Assembly (NCBI GenBank): GCA_023055505.1
Contig: JALIRH010000002.1
Coordinates: forward strand, 23,380,437-23,444,436
From: Callipepla californica brunnescens
Taxonomy: Eukaryota; Chordata; Aves; Galliformes; Odontophoridae
DNA: 64,000 nt
Direction: 5' to 3'
Shown here in pieces: positions 26,555 through 38,375 of the stretch (position 1 is its first letter; each line of letters opens with the position of its first letter). A model generated the notes under the pieces. That model was given only the letters and a program-made list of their open reading frames with translations, ran no database searches and was not told the DNA's origin. A program made the translations under genes and the position numbers.

Positions 26555-27075
26555 TACAACTACCAAAATTAAATTTCTCCTTTGCTTTCTATTCTACATG
26601 CCAAATGAACTCAGTTCCCTTGGCTTTAACTTGCTATTTCTTCAGCTGATTTTATTACCCACCATCGAATTCTCTCCAGTTTATTGATGCAGGTCTTGCA
26701 CTGGAGGATGAGACTGTATGCATTCATAGATTCATAAGGTTGGAAAGGACCTACAAGATCATCTAGTCCAACCATCCTCACACCACCATCCCTACCCACC
26801 AAGCTACTAAATCAAATCCCTTAGCATCCCTTAGCATTATTCCAGGTGTGGCCCCACAAGAGCTTGGTTAAGAGCAATAACCACTTTCCTTGATGCTTTT
26901 GCTAATGTACTAGATTATTAGCACTGATGTACTAATAGTATCAGTACAAGCATACATTTCTGACTCCTATTAAGCCTGTTGTCTACCTGGACCTCCAAGT
27001 CCTTTCTGTTAACCTGCTTTCCAGCCAGTAAGTTGTCCAGAGTTCCAAGATCACTGTGAAAACTTCAGCTCAACT
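26555..27075 (-). mobile_element. Old CR1 LINE fragment, reverse strand, split by a younger CR1
   Basis: 26600-26724 ('ctctccagtttattgatgca', 'gtcttgcactggaggatg') continues after an interruption at 26834 with 'attccaggtgtggcccc' and 'acaagagcttggttaaga'. Together they form one reverse-strand CR1 ORF2 segment. The halves join neatly when the 26725-26833 insert is removed. The right boundary, about 27040-27075, is soft. Confidence 0.65.
26725..26833 (-). mobile_element. Young CR1 3' end inserted in an older CR1, 5-bp TSD
   Basis: The reversed 3' end ('catagattcataaggttgga' to 'accaagctactaaatcaaat') is nearly identical to the 3' UTR of the near-complete CR1 at about 52000-52090, so it belongs to the same subfamily. 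It is truncated to 109 bp. GCATT occurs directly on both sides (26720-26724 and 26834-26838), a candidate target-site duplication, although CR1 often makes none. Confidence 0.75.
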
Positions 27076-27388
27076 TCCTAAAACTTCTAAATCTTGAGAT
27101 ATCCAACTCACACACTGATTCACTTCTGTATGTGGAAGAATTCACATAAAATAGCATTACTTGTTTATTCCAGTTTATTTGAATTTTTAAAAAAGAGGAA
27201 GGAAATATTGAACAGAGATATATCTGGAACACATAAAACAGATATCACAGTGAGTTACCAATACTCTGTGAAGAATGCTTTTTATGTGCTTTGGAAGGAC
27301 ACTGCCAAGTAGTTTTACAAAATATGCTTCAAGTGTTGTTATTTCAGGCAACATAAAAAAATTAACATACAGAAACACAAAAGCTCTT

Positions 27389-27602
27389 TGTCATGGTTTT
27401 GTGGCTTTGTTATGTTATTGATATTCCACAACATGACAACATGTAGTGTATTGAGAGTTGAAGAGTTAATGCTCTATCTGCGCAGATCATTGATAGTTCT
27501 AGGTATACCTGACCAGGAATAAAACCCGGGCCACAGCAGTGAGAGTGCCAACTCCTATCCACTAGATCACGCAGCTACAAAAAAACACAAAAAACCATGA
27601 CA
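27389..27602 (+). mobile_element. 214-bp LTR-like unit carrying an antisense tRNA-Glu-like insert
   Basis: It starts TGTCATGGTTTTGTG and ends CACAAAAAACCATGACA, so its termini are inverted repeats. The 5-bp sequence CTCTT flanks it exactly (27384-27388 and 27603-27607). The first roughly 120 bp match the first part of the solo LTR at 34254-34817 read in reverse (for example 'gaagagttaatgct' beside 'aaagagttaatgct'). At about 27506 the LTR similarity stops and a reversed tRNA-Glu-like sequence begins, running almost to the right terminus. The intact flanking duplication implies that the chimera integrated as a unit. It is probably a non-autonomous derivative of an ERVL-type LTR. Confidence 0.7.
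27506..27577 (-). pseudogene. tRNA-Glu(CTC)-like sequence, degenerate
   Basis: On the reverse strand the A-box region TGATCTAGTGG, an anticodon arm TTGGCA-CTCTCAC-TGCTGT with CTC in anticodon position, and a T-arm region GGCCCGGGTTTTATTCCTGG appear in tRNA order and spacing. This resembles vertebrate tRNA-Glu at roughly 80% identity, and several differences are C-to-T/G-to-A changes at former CpGs. The acceptor stem no longer pairs (5' TAGCTGC against 3' TCAGGTA), so a functional tRNA is unlikely. It lies antisense inside the LTR-like unit 27389-27602. Confidence 0.7.
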
Positions 27603-27607
27603 CTCTT

Positions 27608-28018
27608 AGATTCTAAATTGCAGTAATACATTGCAAATGATAAATGAAAAGTCTATTTTTCCTCTTACTTACCTGTAATATTCTCTTAAAGTCTGAACTT
27701 CACCATCAGCTCAAGGTGCTGTTTGACCCTGGAAAGCCTTAGCTGTAGGTTTATCTTTTTCTCCATGCAGTTAATTTTTGCTTTCTAATAAATCTTATTT
27801 TATGGTACTCACTATCCAGTACCAGTAACTTTTACAATCTTTAACACTCAGCTGTTTTACAGTTCATTCTGCAATTGACCCCTAAGGGGGACTACAATAC
27901 CTTGTTTCATGCACTGTTTCTTTGTTCAGTCTTTTACAACTGTAAAATCAATATATGGTTACAGTACTCAGTTTTCTGGAAAAAAAAAAAAAAAGTGCAT
28001 GCATTGGTGTAGGGTGAT
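27608..28018. other. Unique AT-rich DNA
   Basis: Ordinary sequence with an A-run at about 27981-27994. No gene seen. Confidence 0.5.
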
Positions 28019-28391
28019 GTAGGGTGAATGCCTGAATGACTAGTACCCTGCAGGGTGATGACCCAAAACGAATAATACCCCAATGAGTATAATCAAGATA
28101 TTTTTGGATGGATTATCCAGATAGTATAAAGACACCTGATAAATTAGGAATGGCTCACCTGTCACTGAAGGCCAAGGCTCACCTGGAACACCACACAGGA
28201 GAGATCTCTAACAAGAAATCCTTCGCCAGTGCTGGTCAGCTCTTAAATGGGTTTTGGGAGAGGTGGAGCCAGACTCCACCCCTTCCAGTCACACAGGTGA
28301 ATTTTATTCACCTTCATTCCTGAAGCTGATTCAGTGCTCACCTCAAGTGATCAGTAGTTATATATCAGTAGTTCAGGCCATGATTCAACAG
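28019..28391 (+). mobile_element. Possible solo LTR of an unidentified ERV
   Basis: The block begins TGTAGGGTGAATGCC and could end ATTCAACA. It carries a TATA-like 'agtataaagacacc' at about 28123-28136 with 'ccccaatgag' upstream, an arrangement like an LTR promoter. It is more GC-rich than its flanks. A perfect hairpin, GGTGGAG-ccaga-CTCCACC, lies at about 28262-28280. I found no convincing target duplication or second copy here, so this stays tentative. Confidence 0.3.
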
Positions 28392-29533
28392 CTCCCATAC
28401 AATTGGTATTGCTCATGCTCCTGAAACACAATGTCAATTAGAACAACACTTTATTTTTTATTTTTTCTTATTTTCTTCATCATAGAAAACCTAAAATGCA
28501 GTCATCAAAATAATTTCATTTCTGTAACAGACTAGGTACTGACTCAGTCCTGTTCAGTGTGCTAAGATATTCATAAGTTTTTATTCCAGAAGATTGAATT
28601 CTGCTTAAATTGTTTTACGATGCCAAGAAACCTTGAAGGGGGAGTACCGTCATATGCGCTTATTGACCCATGGTGTTTATACGTCCTTGGTCTTCTAAAT
28701 TCCCCTCAGAGATCACCTCTTTGATGAACTGAAATCTCTTTGATATCTCTTTATTACCACTCTTTGCGTCACAAGAATAAAAGAGAATAAAAATGTGTAA
28801 GTACTGAAATCTAGAAATGCGCCAAGACTGGACCTCTATTATTTAAGTGAAGTCTATACATTCTCAGGGTTCAAAGGTGATTTACAGGCTATTACACTCT
28901 TACTCACCTATTATAAAGACATTACTTAATGGCAATAATCCAATTTCAGCAACATGGTTTATTGCACCAATGATAACTACGTATAGGAAAGGATTTTTTT
29001 GCAAGCTGATGTTTACAATGAATTATCCACTGAAGCCACATTTTTTTTATTTGTTAAGCTCACTGTACATAAACTAAATTTAAAAATTTGCTTTTAACAT
29101 TTAGTTTTCATTGCAAACTTCAGCAAATTACTTTATTATGTACTTACATGTATGTTTTCACATCTTAGCTTCTAAGCATTACCTCTTTTTCTTTTTTTTT
29201 TTCCTCTGCAGTGGAACAAGCAGAATGAAATCATTTATTCTTTGGTATTCCTCTGTATGACATAGAAGTAGATGAGACTCCAAATTTTGATTGTTTGCAG
29301 AGATCATTTTGAATGATGTTATCTTTAAATTTTGAAGGACACTGCATCATCTTAATGGAGAAATAACAAATACTGCAAAATATCTTCATATTTCTAAGTA
29401 TATACTATCTATACTAATATATTTGCTAAGTGTATACTATATACTTAGTATATAGATATAGTACATACTTACATAGAAAAAGAAGTTTAGAACTAGATTT
29501 CACTTATCTGGCATAATACACACCTACAGAATG
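28392..29533. other. Unique AT-rich DNA with an AT palindrome
   Basis: At 29426-29448 a near-palindrome (CTAAGTGTATACTATATACTTAG with a few mismatches) sits in a TATAC-rich stretch spanning about 29395-29470. A T-run lies at about 29191-29203. No gene seen. Confidence 0.5.
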
Positions 29534-30068
29534 TGTCAGTTTAACCTAGCAGGCAACAAAATACCACACAGCCATTTTCCTAATTCCCCCTTGAAAGTGG
29601 GATGAGGAAAAGAGTTAGAAACAAAATCAAACTCTTGAGTCGAGATAAAAGCTATTTATTGAGACAGAAAAGGGAAACAATAAAAACTGTGATTATAACT
29701 ATGCACACACACACATATATATAAATAAATATAATGCAGTTACTGACCACCTGCCAACTGGCACCCAGCCAACAATATGACTGTTTACTCTTCACTATTA
29801 ACAACACATTATCTCACCAACAAACGCCTCACCAATCCCTGAGAATTAGATACTCCCTTGGCATCTCCCTACAGCTTTACAGCCTTCTGCGTGATGTCAT
29901 ATGGTATAGAATAATCCATTGTTTAATTCAAGTTTTTTGTTTTGGTTCTATCCTGCTCATAATGCCACACTGTAAAAGGCAGAAGCTTGTCCACCAAACA
30001 CCCTGCTCTGCCTGCAACAACCAAATTATTGGTGTGTTGTTAACGCTGTCTCAGCTGAAACGAGGACA
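29534..30068 (-). mobile_element. Solo ERVL-type LTR, reverse strand
   Basis: It reads TGTCAGTTTAACCTAGCAGG at the left, the reverse complement of an ERVL LTR 3' end. It then runs through 'gaaagtgggatgaggaaaag', 'aaaagctatttattgagaca' and 'gtgatgtcatatggtataga', ending in AAACGAGGACA, the reverse complement of the LTR start. The segment order mirrors the forward 5' LTR at 6471-6948 (compare 'cctcatcccac' and 'gtgacatcat' there). About 535 bp with no internal region, so it is probably a recombination product. A (CA)/(TA) tract lies at 29703-29722. No clear flanking duplication. Confidence 0.75.
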
Positions 30069-33000
30069 CAGGATCTTCTACTGCTGATAGCACTTTTTCT
30101 GCTGCTTTCCAGTATTAGAAGCTGTTCTTCAGTGTATCATTCTTGAAATGATGAGATTATGCAAAAATAATCTTTTTTGTTTGTTTGTTTGTTTTTGTTC
30201 TTGAATGTATCTCACTGACAAAACCCTACCGAGTATGTCGGAAATAAATTCATATAATTTTGATTAAAATTGTCATTTCATACGTATATTTTTAATATAT
30301 ATTTTTGAAGTGGTTGGCATTTAAACCAAGCTGTCATAGACTGCAGAGGAATAGTGCATTTTTACTCTAGGTTTAGTATTAAAATATGAAATGATAGTGA
30401 CTGTTTTGTTGTTTTTTTTTTTGAAGCTGAGTTGTTGTGGGAGGTGCTGGGAAGGGGAGCTAGGGGACTGGAAGTCAGGAGCATTTCAAGAAAAACATAC
30501 TTTACAGAAACAACGCCCTGGTTAATGAGAACCTACCAAGAATTAATTTTTCAGGCCTAAGGATTGCCGGAAACTTCTTGTTGGAAATTTTAAATCATAT
30601 TATTTTTTATTTTCAAAACTCTGAACTTTCTTATACTGTCTGAAAGTACATTAGTTAACTTTAATTATCAGTTTAGTACTATGTAATTTTCCACAGCAGT
30701 GACTGAAATTATAGAAGTTTGCTCATCCCAATGGAGAATCCAGGACCAGATCAGATCATTCCTCGGCATTTATCCTAATACAAATTGAAAACAGAGTTGA
30801 AAGCACTCTGACAGTCAGCAGCCTCTGAGAGACAAGGGCAAGGACTGTTTCTCTATTTTGACCTAGCAGTCCCTTGAAAATAATTTTGTCTAGCTCTCTT
30901 CCAGGAAACATAGGGGCAGGTGATACATGAGCTCAGTAAGTAGTGCTGCTCAGTGAAACTTGGAGGAAAGAATGTAAAGCAAACGTGCTGCTGTCTGGAG
31001 CACAGTGATATTTCAAATCTGTCTGTATAATTTTATGTGGAATTATCACATTTTTCTGACCTTCTGAAGCAATGAATTTTACTTTGGCTGTGTCGTGCAT
31101 ATTCATATCTAGAGCTTCTGTATGATCTTATCTGACACTATTTCAAACCCATGGAGATACTTCCAAAGATGACAGATAATTCATTCAGGCTCATTTGGAA
31201 TATAATACACTGCCATAAAAAACAAATAAAGGTATTCAGACATATTGCTAAAAGCCCTTGCAGTACCTCAGGAATTGGGTGCTGTTTCTTAATGTTTAGT
31301 TATTTACATAAATGAAAAAGGTATTTAATAACTAAGCTAGGAGGCTTCCACTAGTTCAAATTTATGTAACACTGAAATCTAAATAAATTAATCCTTAACT
31401 TCCAGGGGATGGGAATTTACCAAAGAATCCTGAAGAACAGTATTACATAATGCCACCTTGTGGATGCTTCAAAGATCTTTTATGAAGGTGGTAAAGAGAC
31501 AAAGCAACAGCTTCTGCATTGTGCTGTTTGCAGAATCTTTGAAGGTTTCCAAAGGAGATAAGAAAACTTCGTTTTTTTTTTAATTGAGCGTGATTTCCCC
31601 AATGCTGACCTTTCAAATACTTCATCTGCACCGTTTAGATCTTGAAAATAGAGAAAATGAGACTGAAAGATTTTCAGTATTTTGAAAATTAAGTAACAAA
31701 GCAGAACAAAAAAAGAAATCAGTGCAGTGTGATTGTTTTGGTGTAACTGCAGGATAATAGCACTAAAAACATAAAAACACTCTTGAATAAATTAATATTT
31801 GAAGATTTGTGCCTGCATAATTTTGCTGCAAACTGTTGGCCAAAAGCTGCCAATCTAACTCTTGGTGAAATACAGTGAAATCCATTAGGTACCTGCACAT
31901 GAGCAAGACTTTCACTTGCAACTAAAACAGAGAAAACTGGAGTATGGCATGTGTGTTTATTAGATGTAGAAACTGAAACAATACATTCCAAATATACTAA
32001 TGAAAAACAAAATGTTGCTTAAAATTTCTTTAAGCATTTTGCGCGCTTATGTATAGAAATATCTCTTTTAATTAATGCCATCGTTTGTACTAAAAAATCC
32101 TTATGTGAAGATGGTAGCAAAATATCTAAATCTGTGCATTCTAAATAAAAGATTATCTATTTACAACTAATATTTTTTTTGTCAGAAGTAATCAATGAAT
32201 TGAAACTGGATTTGAAAAAAAAAGTAAAATTAAGAGAAAATCTTAAGTGAAATATGTGATTTTATATAAGAAAGATAATGCATTTTACTTATGTGATTAA
32301 AATTCTATATTCATCTGATTTTTTTGTTGTTTGTTTGAAAAGAGGTTGCTATTTGGATTTTCTATTTTTTTTTTTTCTGCTCAAGAAGAGCATTTATCAC
32401 TGACATACTCAATGGCAAGACTATCAGTGTTGTGATGTGTTTAAAAAACCTAGAGTACCTCGCTGCCCTGTAAGCGAGTCAGTGTTAGAGTGTGTAGAAA
32501 TTGGTACAAGACTGTTTTCTCTACTTACTCCTAGAAGCTGTTCTTAAAGTAAGTCACTCTTTTCTACCCAGTTTCTCTTGATGAGGTTTGATCTGATTCA
32601 TCTGAGACCAGACTTTGCATATGATCTAACTGGCACACTGTGTAGATGACAGGAAGCCAAGGGCTTTGGAACTATAGAAGAAATGACTCAACCTCACATA
32701 GATCCACCCTCATGCTTTTCTTATATAGATTTAGTGTAGATGTCAGTATTCAAATTTTGTTTGGAGTAGCTATAGATTTCTGTAACCCAGTGGAGTTCTA
32801 CAATGTAAGGATTTCAGATGGGTGAATTGTGTTAAACCTGCAAAGGGGAAAAAACAATCTCAGTTATACAATAGATTTTTGAACAAATTTATGTCTATAT
32901 AATGTCTCAAGTATGTAAGTAAGTATGTAAGTCTTAGAGATGCTGTATCCAGAAAAAGATGCCCTGTAAACTACTTATCTTTTTCTGAATTACCCTCTTT

Positions 33001-34248
33001 AGCAGGGCAGAAGTTTAAATTACAATTTGAGTTCTGAATGTTTGGATATACTTTGAAATATAGCATACAGTTAAGCAGAAACCCAAGAATCAAACCAGGA
33101 AGAAGCATATGTTACTAATAATTTTCTCCTTGGGTAGCCAGATACAGTTTTGTGGCTGAAGATTTTATTATTATGAATTATATTTCTGATATAATTATAC
33201 TGTAAAATTATATGTATTCACCCATAAGATTCTGTCCTTCATTTTCAGATAAATGACTTGTCATTTCTGTCTGACAGGGAGTCTCTGGAGTAGGTTCTTT
33301 AAGCTGTCAGCACCAGTGACATGGTAAAATTATCATATCAAATATAAGCAAACTTTTACTTTAAATCTAGAAAAATGGTTTAAATGGCTGTTAGAAAAGT
33401 TTCCATCATTTTCAATATTTTGTCTTGTACTCCTTCATCCAGAAGTGGTGACAAGGAATGGCAACATTGGTATGTTACTCAAAAAGATTATATCAATATG
33501 AGCAGCTGACTTGAGAATGTGTTGTTATGCTCTACAAATGTATGTACAGCTCTTTGAAGGCTTCATTTGTTCAAACATTCAGACATGACTTTGACTTTTG
33601 TCATTAAATAAAGTGACATATATTGTGACTTATACATGATGAAAATATTCCGAGCATTCTGTTGAAAGTATCTGAAAATTTTTAGAGAATTTTGAACTTT
33701 GGGGTGACTGACAACACTGATGCTGCTATTATTCTGTTATTCCATGGTACTCACTCATGTGGAAATGCTAAAAGTTTCTCCTTGCATTGTTCACGTTTTC
33801 CAGAAAAGCCATCATCTTAGTTTTACTGATGGAGATTATATTTCTGTACATGAAATGTAGATTTTGAGGTTGCTAACCTTTTTTCAGAAGTTTTCAGTGA
33901 TAATGAGGGTGATCAACAGAATACAAGAACTGTATACATGAGTATAATATATCTACACCCGAAGATCTCAGACTACATTGAAAACTGGACAAATTCAGAA
34001 CCATCTTCTGAGAGAGACATTATGTATGTTTTTATTTTCATCTGAAAGAAAAATTAGGTACCTAGAGCATAAGGAAAATTGCATCTGTATACACAATATA
34101 CATTCATGATTAAAATGGTGCAGTGAGTATGACCCAATGGTAAAATTAATGGTCTGCAAACATAAAGGAATATCAAAACATATTTTCAAAATCAGTGTGA
34201 AAATGTGGTTCTACATGTTTCTTGGTTTTAATAGAGGAAAGGGAAGAA
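30069..34248. other. Unique AT-rich DNA
   Basis: Over 4 kb without a recognised gene or transposon. (GTTT)n at about 30177-30196, T-runs near 30411-30422 and 32366-32377, and a short GTAAGTAT-type repeat at 32913-32930. Frames are 90 codons or fewer. Confidence 0.5.
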
Positions 34249-34253
34249 AAAAC

Positions 34254-34817
34254 TGTAAATGGTTTATGGGCTGGTTCGGCCCGGTTCCATGATGATTGGT
34301 GTGGGGAACCCATGGTCCCACACCCTGGGAAAGGGGAAGTGGGAAAGGGAAAAGGGAGATGAGCCTAGAAACAAAACAGCGGCAACGATCTGAGGAGGAA
34401 AGCTAATTTACTAAATAAGATATCAGAAAGCAAAATAACACAGTATAATACACTATAATTGGAATTGAAGCTAATAAATCAAACAAAATGAGCAAGAGAG
34501 AGTGTCCGATAAACTGAAGGCCTTACGTTAATGCTGAAGGCGAGACGGCAGCGAGCACCCACTGCTGAGTCAATCCCAAAGGAAAAAGAGAGTGTCCCGT
34601 GACCACAGACAGTTTTTATGTTCCCCTCTGAGCGGAAATATGTAAAAATACAAAGCAACACAAAGTCCTCTGGGGAACATAGTTCTTCTTCCCTTCTGAG
34701 ACAGGTACACCCAGAACTATCGATCCATGGAGATGAAGCATTAACTCTTTAACTCTTAATGCACTACATGATGCTATGATGTGGAATGCCAATACCAAAA
34801 ATCATGAAACCATGACA
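34254..34817 (-). mobile_element. 564-bp solo LTR with 5-bp target duplication
   Basis: The left terminus TGTAAATGGTTTATG and right terminus CATGAAACCATGACA form imperfect inverted repeats. AAAAC flanks both sides (34249-34253 and 34818-34822). Read on the reverse strand, the first 120 bp match the unit at 27389-27602. Further along are a TATA-like 'gaacataaaaactg' and a pyrimidine-rich end ('ctccctttt', 'ccctttccc'), the layout of an ERVL-type LTR. No internal proviral sequence remains. GC-richer at the left end ('ttcggcccgg'). Confidence 0.8.
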
Positions 34818-35519
34818 AAAACATAAGGAAATAAGGAGTTCTTCCAAACAAACAAGAAATGAGAGATTTTTCCACTTACATTCACCAACTGTTGATTCTA
34901 TTCAGAAATATATGTAAAATATTAGTAACACCTAATGCCTGGGAAATCAAAAATATGATACAAGAATTCATACAGCTTAGCTTCTTGTGAAGGACAAAAG
35001 AATCTAAGGATTATTAAAATATGAATACTTTACTTTTACCTACAATATTTTATGTAACCCTTTAAAACTTTTTATGAAGCTAAATAATAGAAAAAATCGT
35101 TAAAACATTAGATAATACTGTGGGATTAACTAAATCTCACTACGTGTCACTTTTTCTTTCATCCTTTCAGGACTTCCCAGTGCCTTCTTTCTGTGTGTTA
35201 ACAACAAAATTGTGCATCATATTTCAGACATGAAAGATTCTAATGCCTCTGGCAGTGGGCAGTTTCAGCTCAGTCTGCAGGGGAAGAAAAATTTGAACAC
35301 AGGAGGAGAAAAGTCATTTCATTCCTTCATCTGTAAAATAAGAACTGTTTTGTTTTTTTTTTTTTTTTACTAAAATAAGTTTTATCCTCCTTCCTTTCTA
35401 TTTTATCAGTTGTAAAGTACAATAACTCAGAGATGGATTTTCAGTTTTTTTAATTTGCGTGTTTTCTTGAACTTTACCAATCCATTTTACAGAGAAAATT
35501 TTTGACCCATTTCTTCTTG

Positions 35520-35554
35520 TTTTATTTTATTTTATTTTATTTTATTTTTTTTTT
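35520..35554. repeat. (TTTTA)n simple repeat
   Basis: Five or more tandem TTTTA units followed by a T-run; a pentanucleotide microsatellite. Confidence 0.9.
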
Positions 35555-35663
35555 GCAGGGATAAGAATTATTTCTATTTTTTCATGGATTTTTATGTATT
35601 ATAAACAGGTAGTAAAAATTTATATATGCATTTTCAGTAATCACGCACACACAAAAAAAGGCT

Positions 35664-35737
35664 TAATAGAAAAAGATAATAGAAAAAGATAATAGAGTTT
35701 TAAGAAGAAGTTTTAAGAAGTTTTTAAGTTTTAAGAG
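35664..35737. repeat. Two adjacent short tandem repeats
   Basis: Two 13-14-bp AATAGAAAAAGAT units are followed directly by three to four imperfect TTTTAAGAAG units. Probably replication slippage. Confidence 0.75.
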
Positions 35738-37769
35738 GAAAAAGTTGTTTGGGCCATAAATATTCGACCGGTAGGATATGCATGAGTAAACAAAACAGAA
35801 TCATGTTCAATATAGTAAAACAAAAAAATGATATTAAGACAAAAGTAATGTAAAAAAAAAAATAGTGTTTAAGTAATATATATATATTTTAGTTATACGT
35901 AAATGTATGAGTTTGAATTCCCCGGGAACTCTTACAGGTGGTGCTGACATGTTAGTTCCCAAGGCAAGAAGCTCATTATTGTAGATTAGGAAATATCTAG
36001 CACTCATATTTATCAAAACTAAATTAACCATTTATCTATGAAATTATCTTAAAATACACTATGATAATAACTAAAAAATACCCACTTTTCTGTGACTTCT
36101 AGAAATCTTTTCAGAACACACTGCTATTATGAAGATTTGTATTTATCAAGATCTGATGTTTATGCCTTTGGTCATGAAGAAACAATCTAAAACACCCTTG
36201 AAAATATTGGAAATAGCAGTGCCCACTACACGTTTGCTTAATTTGAATATCTAGGTTTGACTAAATCATATGCAAACAGTACACAAAGGGAAATTTTGTT
36301 TCAGAGCAATCTCTAAATGCCATTATATCAAAAGTTCAATAATCTGTGAAGCTTAAATCTGCTTAATTGGGTTTTCTTTACATGAGAACTTCCAATCTAA
36401 TTCATCCAAAGAAAGACAGAGGTCAGATTGAGAAACATTATTTGTATATTATTCTCTGACAATTTGCTTACTTCAGCCAAATTTTTTGAAAACCTACTAA
36501 TTATGATGTTTTACAACTATGTTGAGTTAGAAAAAATGATTCGTAACAATGCATTGTAATTCACCCCAATTTCAACCTGAGAAATTCAATCAGTAGGATT
36601 CTTCCAAATGTTGTCTTTTACCTAAACTTCAAAATGCATAACTCATTTTTAAGTGGGGTGCAGAACAATAAGAGTTTATTGTAGACATGCATGTTTTTTA
36701 ATACACAAAGCAGACAATCAAAACAAAACAAAAAAAAAAAAGTCCACTTGGAAATACATTTAGTCCCACTGAAGTATCAACATGCTGAAAAAATGGACAC
36801 TTCAGGACAGCTAGAATAAAAATGTAACAAGACTGACCAAATCAAGAAATATGTATGTGTATGCTTTTTTGGTTTGCTCTTGAATATAAGTTTTGTGCTA
36901 ATACTATCTGTTAATTTTTAATTTCTTTTGATTGAGATTTAATGATTTCAGACAAATGGTTTGAAAAAGAATGAAATTACTCAAATGAATGTTTTTTTAG
37001 AACCATATATACGAGTTGTATAGATTTCTGACATCACTTATTTGAGGTTTGAAAGATGCATTTTCATGAAATGTCTGGCATTTTTTAAATCCTACTTTAA
37101 CTTGAGATGAGGCTGGCTGCTTTTGCTGCACTGTGTAATGACAAAAGTGAATTTTTCCAGAGAAAGGAACAGATGTCTGTTTTTCTGCATGATTGACTCT
37201 ATGGGAGAATGTAGAACTTGTTCTTCCACATAGCTAGTCGACTGTTGAGATTCTAAAAGGTCATTTGCAAAGCAGCATTGGGAACTGGCCTCTCTAGACC
37301 AGTATTTATATAATGATAGATCTTACAATTTAAAATGAGTCATTATATTGACTGTGACATTATAGTTTTTGTCACAAAAGGAAAAGACACGTGGAGGAAA
37401 AAGTGTAATTTCCCATGTGGTTTTAACTTAAAATTTCCTACTGATAGCATCTCAGAAAAGAAAAACACTGAGGCTAGTGCTAGCATAGACTCAGTCATCT
37501 CTGTTGCTCATCCCTGCTAATCCAGTGTCTGGACTTCACTTGTGGCATCTCCACAGAGCAGCTCACCTCTGAATGGAGTTACACAACACTACATCCATAG
37601 CTTTTTCCCTTCATACAGATGAATTGCTCACTAGTTTCATGGGTCCTTGAAAACCTATTTCCTAATCACTGGTTATACGTAGTAATATGTCAGGCCTAAA
37701 CTAAATGTATTTTAAGAGAACATAGTTAGACCTCTACTGTTCTCTGGTACCAAGGAAATCACACGTATA

Positions 37770-38375
37770 TCAAGGCTTAAAGCAACAACTATCCTGGCCT
37801 GCATTAGACAAAGCCAGCAGGTTGAAGGAGGTGATCTTTCCCTTCTATTAGTCCTGGTGAGGTCACACCTGGAATGTTGTGCCGTTTTGGACTCCCCAGT
37901 TCAAGGGACATGTGAACATACTGGGGAGTGTGTAACAAAGAACCACAAAGATGATGAAGCAACTGGTGAATCTCTCCTATAAGGAAAAGTTGATAGAATT
38001 GGAGTGTTCATCCTGGAGAAAAGAAGACTCAGGATCTCACTGATGTCTAAAATAATCTGAAGGGTGACTGTTAAAGAGGACAGAACTGGGATTTCAGCCT
38101 TGCCCTGTGCTAGGACAAGAGGAAATGTGCACAAACTGGAACACAGGAGACTCTCTGAACACCAGGAAGGACTTACGGACTGTGTGGATGCAAGAGCACT
38201 GACAGAGGTGGCCCAGAGCCTGTGGAGTCTCCTCCTTGGAGTCCTTCAGAAGCTGCCTGGACATGAGCCTTGGCAGCCTTGGCAACCTGCTCCATGTGGG
38301 CCTATTTAAGCAGTGCTTGGACCATATGACCCTCAGATGTCCTCTCCCATCTCAACTACTCTGTAATTCTGTGAG
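37770..38375 (+). mobile_element. CR1 LINE 3' fragment, forward strand, decayed
   Basis: It begins in the ORF2 C-terminal region ('tcctggcctgcattagacaa', 'gtgaggtcacacctggaat') and continues through 'ggacaagaggaaatgtgcac' and 'caggaaggacttacggactg' to a worn 3' end near 'ctctgtaattctgtgag'. The block order matches 51500-52090 of the near-complete CR1. About 600 bp, no open frame above 81 codons. Confidence 0.75.

Larger units (their letters stand above)
34823..37769. other. Unique AT-rich DNA with short tandem repeats
   Basis: (TTTTA)n at 35520-35554 followed by a T-run. A complex A/T tandem region at 35664-35737 consists of two AATAGAAAAAGAT units followed by several TTTTAAGAAG-type units. 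A-run at about 36727-36740. No gene seen; frames are 65 codons or fewer. Confidence 0.5.

Noticed and set aside
27506..27577. Functional tRNA-Glu gene
   Set aside because: The acceptor stem does not pair and several conserved positions have changed, so it is called a degenerate copy inside an LTR-like unit.
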